Source: Candidatus Rokuibacteriota bacterium (GTDB lineage Bacteria > Methylomirabilota > Methylomirabilia > Rokubacteriales > CSP1-6). Taken from it: 44,149 bases of DNA. Shown here one piece after another: positions 33,616 through 42,192 of the stretch. A model generated the notes under the pieces. That model made no database searches. It was not told the DNA's origin and saw nothing but the letters and a program-made list of their open reading frames with translations. Every line of letters begins with the position of its first letter. Positions within the stretch are counted from its first letter, which is position 1. The stretch lies in contig JACPDG010000059.1 in NCBI GenBank assembly GCA_016184125.1, positions 1 through 44,149 on the forward strand, written 5' to 3'. A program made the translations under genes and the position numbers.

Positions 33616-34266
33616 ATGGCCCGGACGTCCCTCGTGGTGATCGCGCTGCTGGTGCTGGTCTCGGGCGCGTCCGCGCAGAACCTCGACGCCGTCATCCGCG
33701 ACGTGGAGGCGGCGTACGGCCGTCTCAACGACCTCAAGGCCGAATTCTCACAGTCCTCGTTCAACAAGAGCCTGGGGCAGACCATCCAGGCCGAGGGCGT
33801 CGTCTACCTGAAGAAGGGCGGCAAGCTCCGCTGGGAGTACACGGCGCCGACCGCACAGGAGATCGTCTCGGACGGCAAGACGCTGTGGGTCTACACCCCG
33901 CAGCTGAACCAGGTCAACACCAGCACGGCGCCGGAAGCGCTCGCGGGGCCGGCCGGCAGTTTCCTCGCGGGGCTCGGCAAGCTTCGCGAGCACTTCGAGG
34001 TCCGCTTCCTGAACCCCGCGCAGCCGAAGGACGGCGACGGCAACTGGTTGCTGGACCTCCGGCCGAAGCAGCCGCTGCCGACGCTGGCCCGGCTGATCCT
34101 GGCCCTCGAGCCGCGCGAGCTCCTGGTCCGGAAGGCGGTCGTGTACGACCAGTTCGAGAACACCGTGACGATGCGGTTCACGAAGGTGACGGTGAACGGC
34201 GGCCTGCCCGACCGGCTCTTCACGTTCGTGCCGCCGAAGGGCGCGGCCACCGTGCCGTTCAAATGA
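33616..34266 (+). CDS. lolA: Outer-membrane lipoprotein carrier protein LolA
   Basis: LolA carries lipoproteins across the periplasm from LolCDE to the outer membrane. The 216-residue protein has a signal peptide (MARTSLVVIALLVLVSGASA, cut after ASA) and then LDAVIRDVEAAYGRLNDLKA. The LolA-type beta strands follow, including KLRWEYTAPTAQEIVSDGKT and LWVYTPQLNQV. The end KVTVNGGLPDRLFTFVPPKG is characteristic. Its presence shows a two-membrane envelope. A palindromic element follows 2 bp after the stop. Confidence 0.92.
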   Translation: MARTSLVVIALLVLVSGASAQNLDAVIRDVEAAYGRLNDLKAEFSQSSFNKSLGQTIQAEGVVYLKKGGKLRWEYTAPTAQEIVSDGKTLWVYTPQLNQVNTSTAPEALAGPAGSFLAGLGKLREHFEVRFLNPAQPKDGDGNWLLDLRPKQPLPTLARLILALEPRELLVRKAVVYDQFENTVTMRFTKVTVNGGLPDRLFTFVPPKGAATVPFK

Positions 34267-34267
34267 G

Positions 34268-34365
34268 GAGCCCGTGAACCAAACGGTGGTCGAGGAGCGC
34301 CTCGGGTGCCCCGGGGCGCTTCCGAGCGCGGGGGGGCATGGGGGGCATCGATAGTCCCCCCATGA
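34268..34365 (-). repeat. Palindromic element locus R9 (reverse, lolA-yajQ gap)
   Basis: GAGCCCGTGAACC (reverse tail), arms GGAGCGCCTCGGG and CCCGGGGCGCTTCC with one mismatch, then GGGGGGC-ATCGATA-GTCCCCCC. It spans exactly from the lolA stop to the yajQ start and leaves no other ribosome-site region for yajQ. Confidence 0.88.
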
Positions 34366-34366
34366 A

Positions 34367-34870
34367 ATGGAGCTGACCGTGGCAGGCGAGAGCTCGTTCG
34401 ACATCGTGTGCAAGGTGGACCTGCAGGAGGTCACGAACGCGCTCGACCAGGCGCGGCGCGAGATCCAGACGCGCTACGACCTGAAGGGCACGAAGAACGA
34501 GGTGACGCTCGAAAAGAACGACATCACGGTGGTGGCGGCGGACGACATGAAGCTGAAGGCCGTCGTCGACATCCTCCAGTCGAAGCTCCACAAGCGGGAC
34601 GTGCCGCTCAAGGCGCTCGCGTACGGCAAGGTCGAGGAGGCGGCGGGGGGCGCGCTCCGCCAGAAGATCACGCTCCAGCAGGGCATCCCGACCGACAAGG
34701 CGCGCGAGATCGTTCGGCTCATCAAGGACACCAAGCTCAGGATCCAGGCCGCGATCCAGGACGACCAGGTGCGCGTGTCCGGCAAGAACAAGGACGACCT
34801 CCAGAAGATCATCGCGCTGCTCCGCGACAAGGACCTCGGCATCGCGGTGCAGTTCACGAATTACCGCTGA
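34367..34870 (+). CDS. yajQ: YajQ family nucleotide-binding protein (DUF520)
   Basis: YajQ proteins bind nucleotides; one Xanthomonas member binds cyclic di-GMP. The sequence is typical: [20 protein letters not shown], then [20 protein letters not shown], and at the end [23 protein letters not shown] 34367 gives 167 aa; GTG 34379 would start nearer the usual family start. No ribosome site is visible because a palindromic element ends 1 bp before the ATG. Confidence 0.93.
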   Translation: MELTVAGESSFDIVCKVDLQEVTNALDQARREIQTRYDLKGTKNEVTLEKNDITVVAADDMKLKAVVDILQSKLHKRDVPLKALAYGKVEEAAGGALRQKITLQQGIPTDKAREIVRLIKDTKLRIQAAIQDDQVRVSGKNKDDLQKIIALLRDKDLGIAVQFTNYR

Positions 34871-34911
34871 CCGAGGGACGCGGGAACCCGGGGCGCGCCT
34901 CGACCGTCCGG

Positions 34912-34917
34912 TATACT
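34912..34917 (+). promoter_or_regulatory. Candidate -10 box of rimO
   Basis: TATACT, 10 nt before the rimO ATG, matches five of six consensus bases. It would produce a leader of only a few nucleotides. No convincing -35 box. Confidence 0.4.
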
Positions 34918-34927
34918 GGCATCTCGC

Positions 34928-36241
34928 ATGAAGGTGCACCTGACGACGCTCGGCTGTCCCAAGAACCAGGTCGACTCGGAGTTGATGCTCGGCATGCTCG
35001 CGCAGGCGGGATTCCCGCTCGCGGAGCGGCCCGACGACGCCGAGTGCCTCATCGTCAACACCTGCGCGTTCATCGACCGCGCGCGCCAGGAATCGATCGA
35101 CACGATCCTCGAGCTCGCCGAGCTCAAGGAGCGCGGGAGCTGCCGCACCCTCATCGTGACCGGCTGTCTGACGCAGCGGTACGGCAAGGAGATCCTGCGC
35201 GAGCTGCCCGAGGTGGACGGGATCCTCGGAACCTCCGAGCTCGAGCGCGTCGTCGACCTCGTGACGCAGGCGGCCGGCCGGCAGGACTGGGCGACGGGCG
35301 CGCCTCCCGGCTATCTCTACGACGCGACGACGCCGCGGCTCCTCACGGGTCGCGTGCCGTACGCCTACGTGAAGATCGCCGAGGGCTGCGACATGGGCTG
35401 CACGTTCTGCGCGATCCCCCAGTTCCGCGGCCGGCATCGCAGCCGCCCGATCGGGGACATCGTGCGCGAGGTCGAGGCGCTGTCCAAGCGCGGGGTGCTG
35501 GAGGCGATCCTCGTCTCGCAGGACACGCTCGCGTACGGCAGGGACCTGCCCGGCAACGGGGACATCGCCGACCTTCTGCTGGCACTTTCCGACACGCGGA
35601 TACCCTGGATCCGCCCGATGTACCTCCATCCCGCGCACGTGAACGAACGGCTCATCGAGCGGTGGGCGCGCGCCCGTGTCGTCCCGTACGTCGACATGCC
35701 CGTGCAGCACGGCGATGACGGCGTCCTGCGCGCGATGCGCCGCGCGGTGACCGTGCGTCGCATGAAGGAGGTCATCGCTCGGTTCCGCGCGGCCATCCCC
35801 GGCGTCACCGTCCGCACGACGGTGCTCGTCGGCTTCCCGGGCGAGTCGGAGCAGGCGTTCGAGAACCTGCTCGGCTTCGTCGAGGACGTCGGCTTCGACC
35901 GGCTCGGCGTCTTCACGTACTCCCCCGAGGACGGGACGTCATCGCTGGCGCTGCCCGACCAGGTGCCGGCCGAGGCGGCACGCGAGCGCGCGCAGGCGGT
36001 CGAGGACCTCCAGGAACGCCTCGTGTGGGACCGGCAGCAGGCGCTCGCCGGCACGGTGCAGGAGGTGCTCGTCGACGGACGCAGCCAGGATCCGGCGTTC
36101 AGCTGCGAGGGACGGACGGCCGGCCAGGCGCCGGAGATCGACGGGGTCGTGTACCTCCGCGGGCGCTTCACGCCCGGCACGTTCGCGCGCACCCGCATCA
36201 TCGAGGTGCAGGGGTACGAGCTGGTCGGCGAGCGCGCCTGA
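34928..36241 (+). CDS. rimO: Ribosomal protein S12 methylthiotransferase
   Basis: RimO is a radical-SAM enzyme that adds a methylthio group to Asp88 of ribosomal protein S12. It starts MKVHLTTLGCPKNQVDSELM. The N-terminal cluster cysteines are C10, C46 and C80. The radical-SAM triad is C154, C158 and C161 in EGCDMGCTFCAIPQFRG. A TRAM domain ends the 437-residue protein (VLVDGRSQDPAFSCEGRT). The CPKNQVDSE start separates RimO from MiaB. Confidence 0.95.
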   Translation: MKVHLTTLGCPKNQVDSELMLGMLAQAGFPLAERPDDAECLIVNTCAFIDRARQESIDTILELAELKERGSCRTLIVTGCLTQRYGKEILRELPEVDGILGTSELERVVDLVTQAAGRQDWATGAPPGYLYDATTPRLLTGRVPYAYVKIAEGCDMGCTFCAIPQFRGRHRSRPIGDIVREVEALSKRGVLEAILVSQDTLAYGRDLPGNGDIADLLLALSDTRIPWIRPMYLHPAHVNERLIERWARARVVPYVDMPVQHGDDGVLRAMRRAVTVRRMKEVIARFRAAIPGVTVRTTVLVGFPGESEQAFENLLGFVEDVGFDRLGVFTYSPEDGTSSLALPDQVPAEAARERAQAVEDLQERLVWDRQQALAGTVQEVLVDGRSQDPAFSCEGRTAGQAPEIDGVVYLRGRFTPGTFARTRIIEVQGYELVGERA

Positions 36242-36242
36242 C

Positions 36243-36348
36243 ATCATGGGGGGATTATCGAAATGGGGGGACTATCGAAGTCCCCCAAGCCCCCCGCGCT
36301 CGCACGCGCCCCGGGAAACCCGGGGCGCGGCTCGACCAACCAATTCCG
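36243..36348 (+). repeat. Palindromic element locus R10 (forward)
   Basis: A partial first hairpin copy (GGGGGG-ATTATCGAA) precedes a full unit: GGGGGG-ACTATCGAAG-TCCCCC and arms GCGCCCCGGG and CCCGGGGCGC with apex AAA. The tail is degenerate (CGACCAACCAATTCC). It fills the rimO-pgpA gap. Confidence 0.88.
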
Positions 36349-36365
36349 GCGCCGTCGCTCGCCGC

Positions 36366-36827
36366 ATGAGCGCTCGCGACCGCGTGGCCGTGGCGCTCGC
36401 CACCGTCTTCGGCGCCGGCTACGCGCCGGTCGCGCCGGGCACCGCCGGCAGCGCGGTCACCGCGCTCGCGCTCTGGCTCGTCCCGCTCTCGCGCCCCGGG
36501 CTGGTTCTGGTCCTCGCCGCGGTCGTGATCCTCGGGACGTGGGCCGCGCACCACGCGGAACGGGTGATCGGCGGCAAGGACCCGGGAGCCATCGTGGTGG
36601 ACGAGGTCGCCGGCATGATCCTGTCGGTCATCGCGTTCCCGCTGACGCCCGCGGTCATCGCGGTCGGCTTCCTGCTGTTCCGCGTGTTCGACGTGGTGAA
36701 GCCACCGCCCGCGCAGCAGAGTCAACGGATCAAGGGCGGCGTCGGCGTCATGGTCGACGACCTGATCGCCGGCGCGTACGCGCTCGGGGTCCTCGCGGTG
36801 AGCCGGGCGCTGCTCGGCATGCCGTGA
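36366..36827 (+). CDS. pgpA: Phosphatidylglycerophosphatase A
   Basis: PgpA removes the phosphate from phosphatidylglycerol phosphate in membrane lipid synthesis. ATG 36366 gives 153 aa. The family marks are GAGYAPVAPGTAGSAVTAL, KDPGAIVVDEVAGM and FRVFDVVKPPPA, then a VMVDDLIAGAYA end. About four hydrophobic segments. Longer frames to 36246 are repeat-derived. The stop overlaps the cinA start. Confidence 0.93.
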   Translation: MSARDRVAVALATVFGAGYAPVAPGTAGSAVTALALWLVPLSRPGLVLVLAAVVILGTWAAHHAERVIGGKDPGAIVVDEVAGMILSVIAFPLTPAVIAVGFLLFRVFDVVKPPPAQQSQRIKGGVGVMVDDLIAGAYALGVLAVSRALLGMP

Positions 36828-38053
36828 CCGCCTCCGTGCACGTCGTGTCCGTCGGTGTCGGCCCATTCGCCGCCGGTGACACGGAGGGCGGCGCGGTGGT
36901 CGCGGCGCTCGCCAGCGCGGGGGTGCCGGTCGCGGCGCGGGTGTTCATCGAGGAGGACGATGCCGCCCTCGAGCATTCGCTCGCGAGCGACGGCGGGCTC
37001 ACGGTGATCGTCGCGGGCGCGGGTGGGTCGGCCGGCGACATCGTCCGGCGCGCCATCGCGCGCGCGGCGGGCGTCCGTCTGGCGCTCAGCGAGCGCATGC
37101 TGGCGGCGCTGGAGGAGTTCTACCAGCACCGCGACCGTCCCCTGCCGCGGCGTGCGGAGCGCCTCGCGCTGCTCCCCCAGGGTGCGGTGCTCTGCCCGAT
37201 GGCCGGCGGCGAGCCGGCGTGGATCCTCGACACCGCGCGCGCCGCCTTCGTCGTGCTGCCGCGCGGCGCGCACGCCGGGATCGAGGCGCTGATCGAGCAG
37301 CAGGTCCTGCCGCTCGCGCGGGCCCGGCTGTCGCGCGGCGCGGTCATGGTCCGCACGCTGAAGACCGCCGACGCGTCCGTGTCCGACGTCGAGGATCGCC
37401 TCGTCGACTTCCTCGCGCGCGACGGCGACGTGAGCCTGCTCGTCGTGCCGGCGGAGGCGGAGGTCTGGGTGCGGCTGCGCGCGCGGGGCGCCACGCCGGC
37501 CGAGGCGTCGGACGGCCTCGCCGCCGCCGAGGCCGAGGTCCTCGCGGTCCTCGGAGACGACTGCTACGGGCGTGACGCGGACACCCTGGAACGCGTGGTC
37601 GGCACGCGGCTCAGAGCGCGCGGTCTGACGCTCGCGGTCGCGGAGTCGTGCACCGGGGGTCTGCTCGGCCACCGTCTCACCAGCGTCGCCGGCTCCTCCG
37701 CGTACTTCGAGCGCGGCGTCATCGTGTACTCGAACGACGCCAAGATGGAGTTGCTCGGCGTTCCCGAGTCCGTCCTGCGCGCGCACGGCGCCGTGAGCGG
37801 GCCGGCGGCGGAGGCGATGGCGCGCGGCGTGTGTGCAATGGCACGCACACCGTGCGGGCTGTCGATCACGGGCATCGCGGGACCGGAGGGCGGGACACCG
37901 GCGAAGCCCGTCGGCACGGTGTTCATCGGGCTCGCGTTCGACGGCGAGGCCACGGCGCGACGATTTCTCTTCTCGGGCGACCGGAACGCGATCAAGTGGC
38001 AATCGAGCTCGATGGCACTCGATATGCTACGCCGGCGCCTCGGAGGAGACTGA
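36824..38053 (+). CDS. cinA: CinA-like protein with nicotinamide-nucleotide amidase domain
   Basis: From GTG 36824 (overlapping the pgpA stop) the protein is 409 aa. The C-terminal 160 residues form a clear PncC-type NMN deamidase: LAVAESCTGGLLGHRLTSVA near residue 273, YSNDAKMELLGVP, and GPEGGTPAKPVGTVFIGLAF. The N-terminal half aligns in position with the MoaB-like (COG1058) domain, but the usual GGLGPTxDD motif is replaced by AGAGGSAGDIVRRA, so that site may have lost activity. The gene lies just before thpR and recA, as cinA often does. Confidence 0.88.
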   Translation: MTASVHVVSVGVGPFAAGDTEGGAVVAALASAGVPVAARVFIEEDDAALEHSLASDGGLTVIVAGAGGSAGDIVRRAIARAAGVRLALSERMLAALEEFYQHRDRPLPRRAERLALLPQGAVLCPMAGGEPAWILDTARAAFVVLPRGAHAGIEALIEQQVLPLARARLSRGAVMVRTLKTADASVSDVEDRLVDFLARDGDVSLLVVPAEAEVWVRLRARGATPAEASDGLAAAEAEVLAVLGDDCYGRDADTLERVVGTRLRARGLTLAVAESCTGGLLGHRLTSVAGSSAYFERGVIVYSNDAKMELLGVPESVLRAHGAVSGPAAEAMARGVCAMARTPCGLSITGIAGPEGGTPAKPVGTVFIGLAFDGEATARRFLFSGDRNAIKWQSSSMALDMLRRRLGGD

Positions 38054-38055
38054 TC

Positions 38056-38844
38056 ATGCCGCCGAAGCTCACCCGCGTCGTCCTCGTGCTCGCCCTTCCG
38101 CTCATCACCGCGTGCGCGGGCCGCGTCGGTCCACTCGATCGTGGCATCGCGTACTACCGGGGCGGCCAGTACGAGGCCGCGCTGCAGGCCTTCGACGAGG
38201 CGGTGCGCCTCGCGCCTCGCGAGGCCTCGACCTGGAACAACCGGGCGCTCGCTCGTCTGCGGATGGGACAGACCACGGGGGCGCTCGCCGACCTGACGAA
38301 GGCCATCGAGCTCTCCCCCGCGGACCCGGAGCTGAACTTCAATCGCGGCAACGTCTACATGGCGCTCGGCAACCACGACTATGCCGTCCAGGACTTCAAC
38401 CGAGCCGTGGCGCTGGCACCCGGCTACGCGAAGGCGTACTTCAATCGCGGCGTCGCCCGGGTGCGCGCAGGTGACTTCGCCGGCGCCGAGGCTGACTGGC
38501 GGTACGCGATCGCGATGGAGGCGGATCCGGCAGTGCAAGCCACGATGATCCGCACGGCCGGGCTCGGCCCCGCCGGCGCCGGTTCGAGCCTGGCGGGGTC
38601 GCCGGGCTCGGCCCCGACCTCGCGGACCGACGTGCCGTCCGCGCTGCCGGCGCTCCGCGAGCCGGCCGCGACGCCGGAATCCGTCGACGCTCGCGTGCTG
38701 ACGCTGCGCGCGATCAGCCGCGAGCTGGATGGCGATCGTCATGGCGCGATCCGTGATCTCCGCGAGGCCGCGGTGAAGGAGCCCGATGCCCGGCGGCGGG
38801 CCGTGATCGAGCGCCTGCTCCGCGACGTGGAAGGCGCCCGATAG
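38056..38844 (+). CDS. TPR-repeat lipoprotein
   Basis: The 262-residue protein follows GGAGGAG at 38042-38048. The signal sequence (TRVVLVLALPLITAC) ends in the lipobox LITAC, so Cys20 should be lipidated. Four TPR motifs follow at about residues 27-160: AYYRGGQYEAALQAFDEAVR, LARLRMGQTTGALADLTKAI, VYMALGNHDYAVQDFNRAVA and GVARVRAGDFAGAEADWRYA. A Pro/Ser/Ala linker leads to a short helical end. It is probably a periplasmic scaffold; partner unknown. The stop lies 26 nt before the first canonical thpR start. Confidence 0.85.
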   Translation: MPPKLTRVVLVLALPLITACAGRVGPLDRGIAYYRGGQYEAALQAFDEAVRLAPREASTWNNRALARLRMGQTTGALADLTKAIELSPADPELNFNRGNVYMALGNHDYAVQDFNRAVALAPGYAKAYFNRGVARVRAGDFAGAEADWRYAIAMEADPAVQATMIRTAGLGPAGAGSSLAGSPGSAPTSRTDVPSALPALREPAATPESVDARVLTLRAISRELDGDRHGAIRDLREAAVKEPDARRRAVIERLLRDVEGAR

Positions 38845-38870
38845 CATCGGTTCGCTCGTTCGTCGCGGTC

Positions 38871-39479
38871 TTGCTCGACGACGCCGTGCGCGGCGCGCTC
38901 GGCCGGCGCATCGACACGCTCGGGCGCGTCGCGGGCGGCGTCGGCTGGATCGCGGCCGAGAACCTGCACCTGACGCTGAAGTTCCTCGGTCGGGTCGACG
39001 AGGCGCGTCTCGGCGAGATCCGAGCCGCGCTCGACCGGGCGGTCGCCGGCGCCGCCCCGTTCGAGCTCCGTATCGAAGGTCTGGGCGCATTCCCGACGAC
39101 GACCCGGCCGCGCGTCATCTGGGCCGGCGTGGCAGACGGGGGCCGCGCACTCGGTGAGCTCGCGGCCCGGGTCGACGCCGAGCTCGCGGGCGTCGGGTTC
39201 GAGCGTGAGGCGCGAGCGTACTCGGCCCACGTCACGCTCGGCCGCGCCCGCGAGCCACGCCGCCACCCAGGACTGACCGCAGCGATCGAGAAGGGCGCCG
39301 GCGAGCGCTTCGGGACCGTCCGCGTGGACCGCGTCTCGTTGATGCGCAGCGATCTCTCGCCGCGCGGCGCGCGCTACACCGAGCTCTCGTCGCACCACCT
39401 CATGGGGGGCCCCGACATGGCCCCCCATACCCCCCCGCGCTCGGAGCCGTCCCGGGAAACCCGGGACGGCCCTCGATGA
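38871..39479 (+). CDS. thpR: RNA 2',3'-cyclic phosphodiesterase (ThpR/LigT family)
   Basis: The 2H phosphoesterase signature is present twice: HLTLKFLG near residue 32 and HVTLGRA near residue 121. The first canonical start is TTG 38871, but the family's first beta strand is encoded just upstream in frame (VRSFVAVLLDD, with L of TTG in its middle). The true start is therefore probably upstream at a non-standard codon such as ATA 38841, which would overlap the TPR gene stop, or was mutated. About the last 25 residues, from LMGGPDMAP, are encoded by the first unit of a palindromic element array, which also supplies the stop. Confidence 0.82.
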   Translation: MLDDAVRGALGRRIDTLGRVAGGVGWIAAENLHLTLKFLGRVDEARLGEIRAALDRAVAGAAPFELRIEGLGAFPTTTRPRVIWAGVADGGRALGELAARVDAELAGVGFEREARAYSAHVTLGRAREPRRHPGLTAAIEKGAGERFGTVRVDRVSLMRSDLSPRGARYTELSSHHLMGGPDMAPHTPPRSEPSRETRDGPR

Positions 39480-39810
39480 CGCGATTCGTTCGCGGGCCCC
39501 GACATGGCCCCCCATACCCCCCAGCGCTCGGAGCCGTCCCGGGGGGTGCGCGGACGCACCCGGGAAACCCGGGACGGCCCTCGATGACGCGATTCGTTCA
39601 CGGGGGCCCGACATCGGCCCCGACATGGCCCCCCATACCCCCCGCGCTCGGAGCCGTCCCGGGGGGTGTGCGGACGCACCCGGGAAACCCGGGACGGCCC
39701 TCGATGACGCGATTCGTTCACGGGGGCCCCGACATGGCCCCCCAGCGCTCGCCGGGCCCGGGGTGAACCCGGGCCCGGCTCGACCACCGGGCTTCGTTCA
39801 CGGGCTCTGA
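39401..39810 (+). repeat. Palindromic element locus R11 (four tandem forward units)
   Basis: Units span about 39401-39496, 39497-39605, 39606-39725 and 39726-39810. The first three have CCCCGACAT-GG loops, arms GCCGTCCCGGG/CCCGGGACGGC and CGATTCGTTC(A/G)CGGG tails; units two and three carry the nested GTGCGCGGACGCACCC-type hairpin. Unit four has arms CCGGGCCCGGG/CCCGGGCCCGG. Apart from the 3' end of thpR the region holds no gene, although short chance frames cross it. Confidence 0.92.
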
Positions 39811-39843
39811 GTGCTCACTCCCCTACATCTAGGCGTTCTGGCC

Positions 39844-39871
39844 TTGACGTGCCCCCACGCGTTGTTATAGT
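39844..39871 (+). promoter_or_regulatory. Sigma-70-type promoter of recA
   Basis: TTGACG (39844-39849), a 16-bp spacer and TATAGT (39866-39871) form the best housekeeping promoter in the window. Transcription would begin near 39878, leaving a leader of about 150 nt before recA. No recognised LexA box was found. The leader 39880-40029 contains no gene; CGTCGACACG occurs twice near its end. Confidence 0.65.
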
Positions 39872-40029
39872 TGGACACCGTGGTGTTCCCCCTGGTGACG
39901 TCCTCTCGGGTGTTCCTGTTCAGGCACTGTCACGGTTCGGGCTGTCCCGGTTCCGGCACATTGATCGGCGCAGGCGCGCCGTCCTAGAGTCGTCGACACG
40001 CGACGTCGCACGTCGACACGGGAGAGGCG

Positions 40030-42135
40030 ATGGCGAAGGAGAAGGAGGCGCGCATGGCGGAGGGCAAGAGCGACCGGAAGCAGGCCCTGGACCTGGCGAT
40101 CGCGCAGATCGAGCGGCAGTTCGGGAAGGGCGCGGTCATGCGCCTGGGGGCCAGCGGACCGCTCGAGGAGGTCGCCGTCATCCCGTCGGGCGCGATCTCG
40201 CTCGACGTCGCGCTCGGCATCGGCGGGCTCCCCCGCGGACGGGTCACCGAGATCTACGGACCGGAATCGACGGGCAAGACGACGCTGGCGCTGCACGTCG
40301 TCGCGGAGGCCCAGCGTCTCGGCGGCACCGCGGCGTTCATCGACGCGGAGCACGCGCTCGACCCGATCTACGCGAAGAAGCTCGGCGTCAACACCGATGA
40401 CCTCCTCATCGCCCAGCCGGACACCGGCGAGCAGGCGCTCGAGATCGCCGAGGCGCTCGTGCGATCGAACGCCGTCGACGTGATCGTGGTCGACTCGGTC
40501 GCGGCGCTCGTGCCGCGCGCCGAGCTCGACGGCGACATGGGCGATTCACTGCCGGGCCTCCAGGCCCGCCTCATGTCGCAGGCGCTCCGGAAGCTGACCG
40601 CCGCGATCTCGCGCTCGGGCACGGTGATGATCTTCATCAACCAGATCCGCGAGAAGATAGGCGTAATGTTCGGGTGCTTCGATTTCAACACTCGCGTCGT
40701 GCTGGCTGACGGCTCGACGGAGAGAATCGGCCGGATCGTGCGGCATCGGATGCCCGTCGACGTGCTTTCCTACGACCCTGCCACGGGACGAATCGAGCGG
40801 CGACGAATTGTGTCGTGGTTCGACAACGGGCCGGCGGATAGTTTCTTGCAGTTCGTCGTCGACGGCGGTCCATCGCGTCGAGGGTTCTTTGCCGCGACAC
40901 CGAATCACGTAGTCCTCACCCCCTCGGGTCAGGTGCCCGCCGGCAACCTGAGCGTCGGCGGCGAAGTGCTCTTCGGGATGCCGGACTATGCTCTGACTGC
41001 CGATCAGTACCAGCTACTCTTGGGTGGCACGCTCGGCGACGGCTCGTTGAGGATGGCTGGTCGGCACTCCGCGTATTTCCGGGTCGCACACGCGCCACGC
41101 CAGAAGGACTATCTCGAATGGAAGCACGCGATGCTCGGGCCGTTCAGCCGACCGGTCGGCAAAGTGGCGAACGGCGTCGGCTTCAGCACCCTCGCGATAC
41201 CGTCACTTGTTGACCTGCGCCGTGAACTGTACGACGCCACAGGGCATCGAATTGCTAGCCAAGACATCCTCGACCGCTTGGATGCCCGCGGACTCGCGGT
41301 GTGGTACGGCGATGACGGTTCCTTCGACGGCTCCCACGCGCGTTGGGGAAACGGGAAAGCGATTCTGAATAACAAGTGTTTGCGGGGGGACGCGCGTTCG
41401 AGGGTGATCGAAACCATGGAGCGGCTGGGAATTGGACGGCCCATCGACGAAGACCGCCGCTTCAGGTTCACCTCCGAGCAGACGGCACGATTGCACGAAT
41501 TGATCGCGCCGTACTTGCACCCCTCGGTCGATTACAAACTCCACGTCAAGCTTCGGGGGCGATTCGCTTGGCACCCGGCGCCAGTGACGGACGATCTCGC
41601 GAGTCGACGCCAGATGCGTGCGGTGCCGGTACGCGTGCTCAAGCGCTACGTGAAACCGGCGACGGGCGGAAGGCACCGCTTCGATCTCGAAGTGGAAGGC
41701 CATCACACCTACCTCGCCGACGGCGTGATCGTGCACAACTCCCCGGAGACCACGACGGGCGGGCGCGCGCTCAAGTTCTACGCCTCGATCCGCATGGACG
41801 TGCGGCGCACCGACACGATCAAGCAGGGCACCGAGTCGGTCGGCGTCCGCACGAAGGTCAAGGTGGTCAAGAACAAGCTCGCGCCGCCGTTCCGGGACGC
41901 CGAGTTCGACATGATCTTCGGCGAGGGCATCTCGAAGGCTGCGACCGTGCTCGACTCGGGCGTCGACCAGGGGCTCATCGAGAAGTCCGGCACCTGGTAC
42001 ACGTTCAAGAACGAGCGGATCGGTCAGGGACGCGAGAACGCGAAGCGGTGGCTCCAGGAGAACCCGGCGGTGCTCGCCGACCTCGAGGCGAAGATCCGCG
42101 AGAGTCTGGGGCTCCGGGCGGCGGTGCTGCGCTAG
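40030..42135 (+). CDS. recA: Recombinase A precursor containing an intein
   Basis: RecA forms filaments on single-stranded DNA, drives strand exchange and triggers the SOS response. The frame is 701 aa. Removing the 355-residue intein leaves 346 aa, the normal RecA length. Extein motifs are GPESTGKTT with K83 (Walker A), [20 protein letters not shown] and [14 protein letters not shown] just before the intein, then [20 protein letters not shown] after it. The C-terminal domain is complete. GGAGAGG precedes ATG 40030; a second ATG at 40063 is possible. recX follows, as usual. Confidence 0.96.
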   Translation: MAKEKEARMAEGKSDRKQALDLAIAQIERQFGKGAVMRLGASGPLEEVAVIPSGAISLDVALGIGGLPRGRVTEIYGPESTGKTTLALHVVAEAQRLGGTAAFIDAEHALDPIYAKKLGVNTDDLLIAQPDTGEQALEIAEALVRSNAVDVIVVDSVAALVPRAELDGDMGDSLPGLQARLMSQALRKLTAAISRSGTVMIFINQIREKIGVMFGCFDFNTRVVLADGSTERIGRIVRHRMPVDVLSYDPATGRIERRRIVSWFDNGPADSFLQFVVDGGPSRRGFFAATPNHVVLTPSGQVPAGNLSVGGEVLFGMPDYALTADQYQLLLGGTLGDGSLRMAGRHSAYFRVAHAPRQKDYLEWKHAMLGPFSRPVGKVANGVGFSTLAIPSLVDLRRELYDATGHRIASQDILDRLDARGLAVWYGDDGSFDGSHARWGNGKAILNNKCLRGDARSRVIETMERLGIGRPIDEDRRFRFTSEQTARLHELIAPYLHPSVDYKLHVKLRGRFAWHPAPVTDDLASRRQMRAVPVRVLKRYVKPATGGRHRFDLEVEGHHTYLADGVIVHNSPETTTGGRALKFYASIRMDVRRTDTIKQGTESVGVRTKVKVVKNKLAPPFRDAEFDMIFGEGISKAATVLDSGVDQGLIEKSGTWYTFKNERIGQGRENAKRWLQENPAVLADLEAKIRESLGLRAAVLR
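40675..41739 (+). mobile_element. RecA intein with LAGLIDADG homing endonuclease
   Basis: The 355-residue insert begins with the splicing Cys in [19 protein letters not shown] and ends VIVHN, followed by Ser as the first residue after it. Block B is TPNHVVLT with T75 and H78. The C-terminal block is [16 protein letters not shown]. The homing endonuclease has both LAGLIDADG-type motifs: [11 protein letters not shown] with D122 and [12 protein letters not shown] with D213-D214. All key residues for splicing and DNA cutting look intact. The insertion point, between MFG and SPETT, is the one used by the Mycobacterium leprae RecA intein. Base use is visibly more AT-rich than the extein parts, which supports transfer. 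Confidence 0.95.
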
Positions 42136-42192
42136 CGCGCCGGGCGGGCTGACATCGCGTTCGGGCGCGCGGCTCCGCGGCGGGTCCTCGAC

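Noticed and set aside
39476-39787. Short frames inside the tandem repeat array, on both strands, with repeated peptide units
   Set aside because: The peptides are only the translated palindromic units; no start region or family is seen.
39880-40029. A LexA/SOS box in the recA leader
   Set aside because: GTTCCTGTTC near 39912 and similar pieces do not fit CTGT-N8-ACAG, GAAC-N4-GTTC or GTTC-N7-GTTC. The lineage's SOS box is unknown to me.
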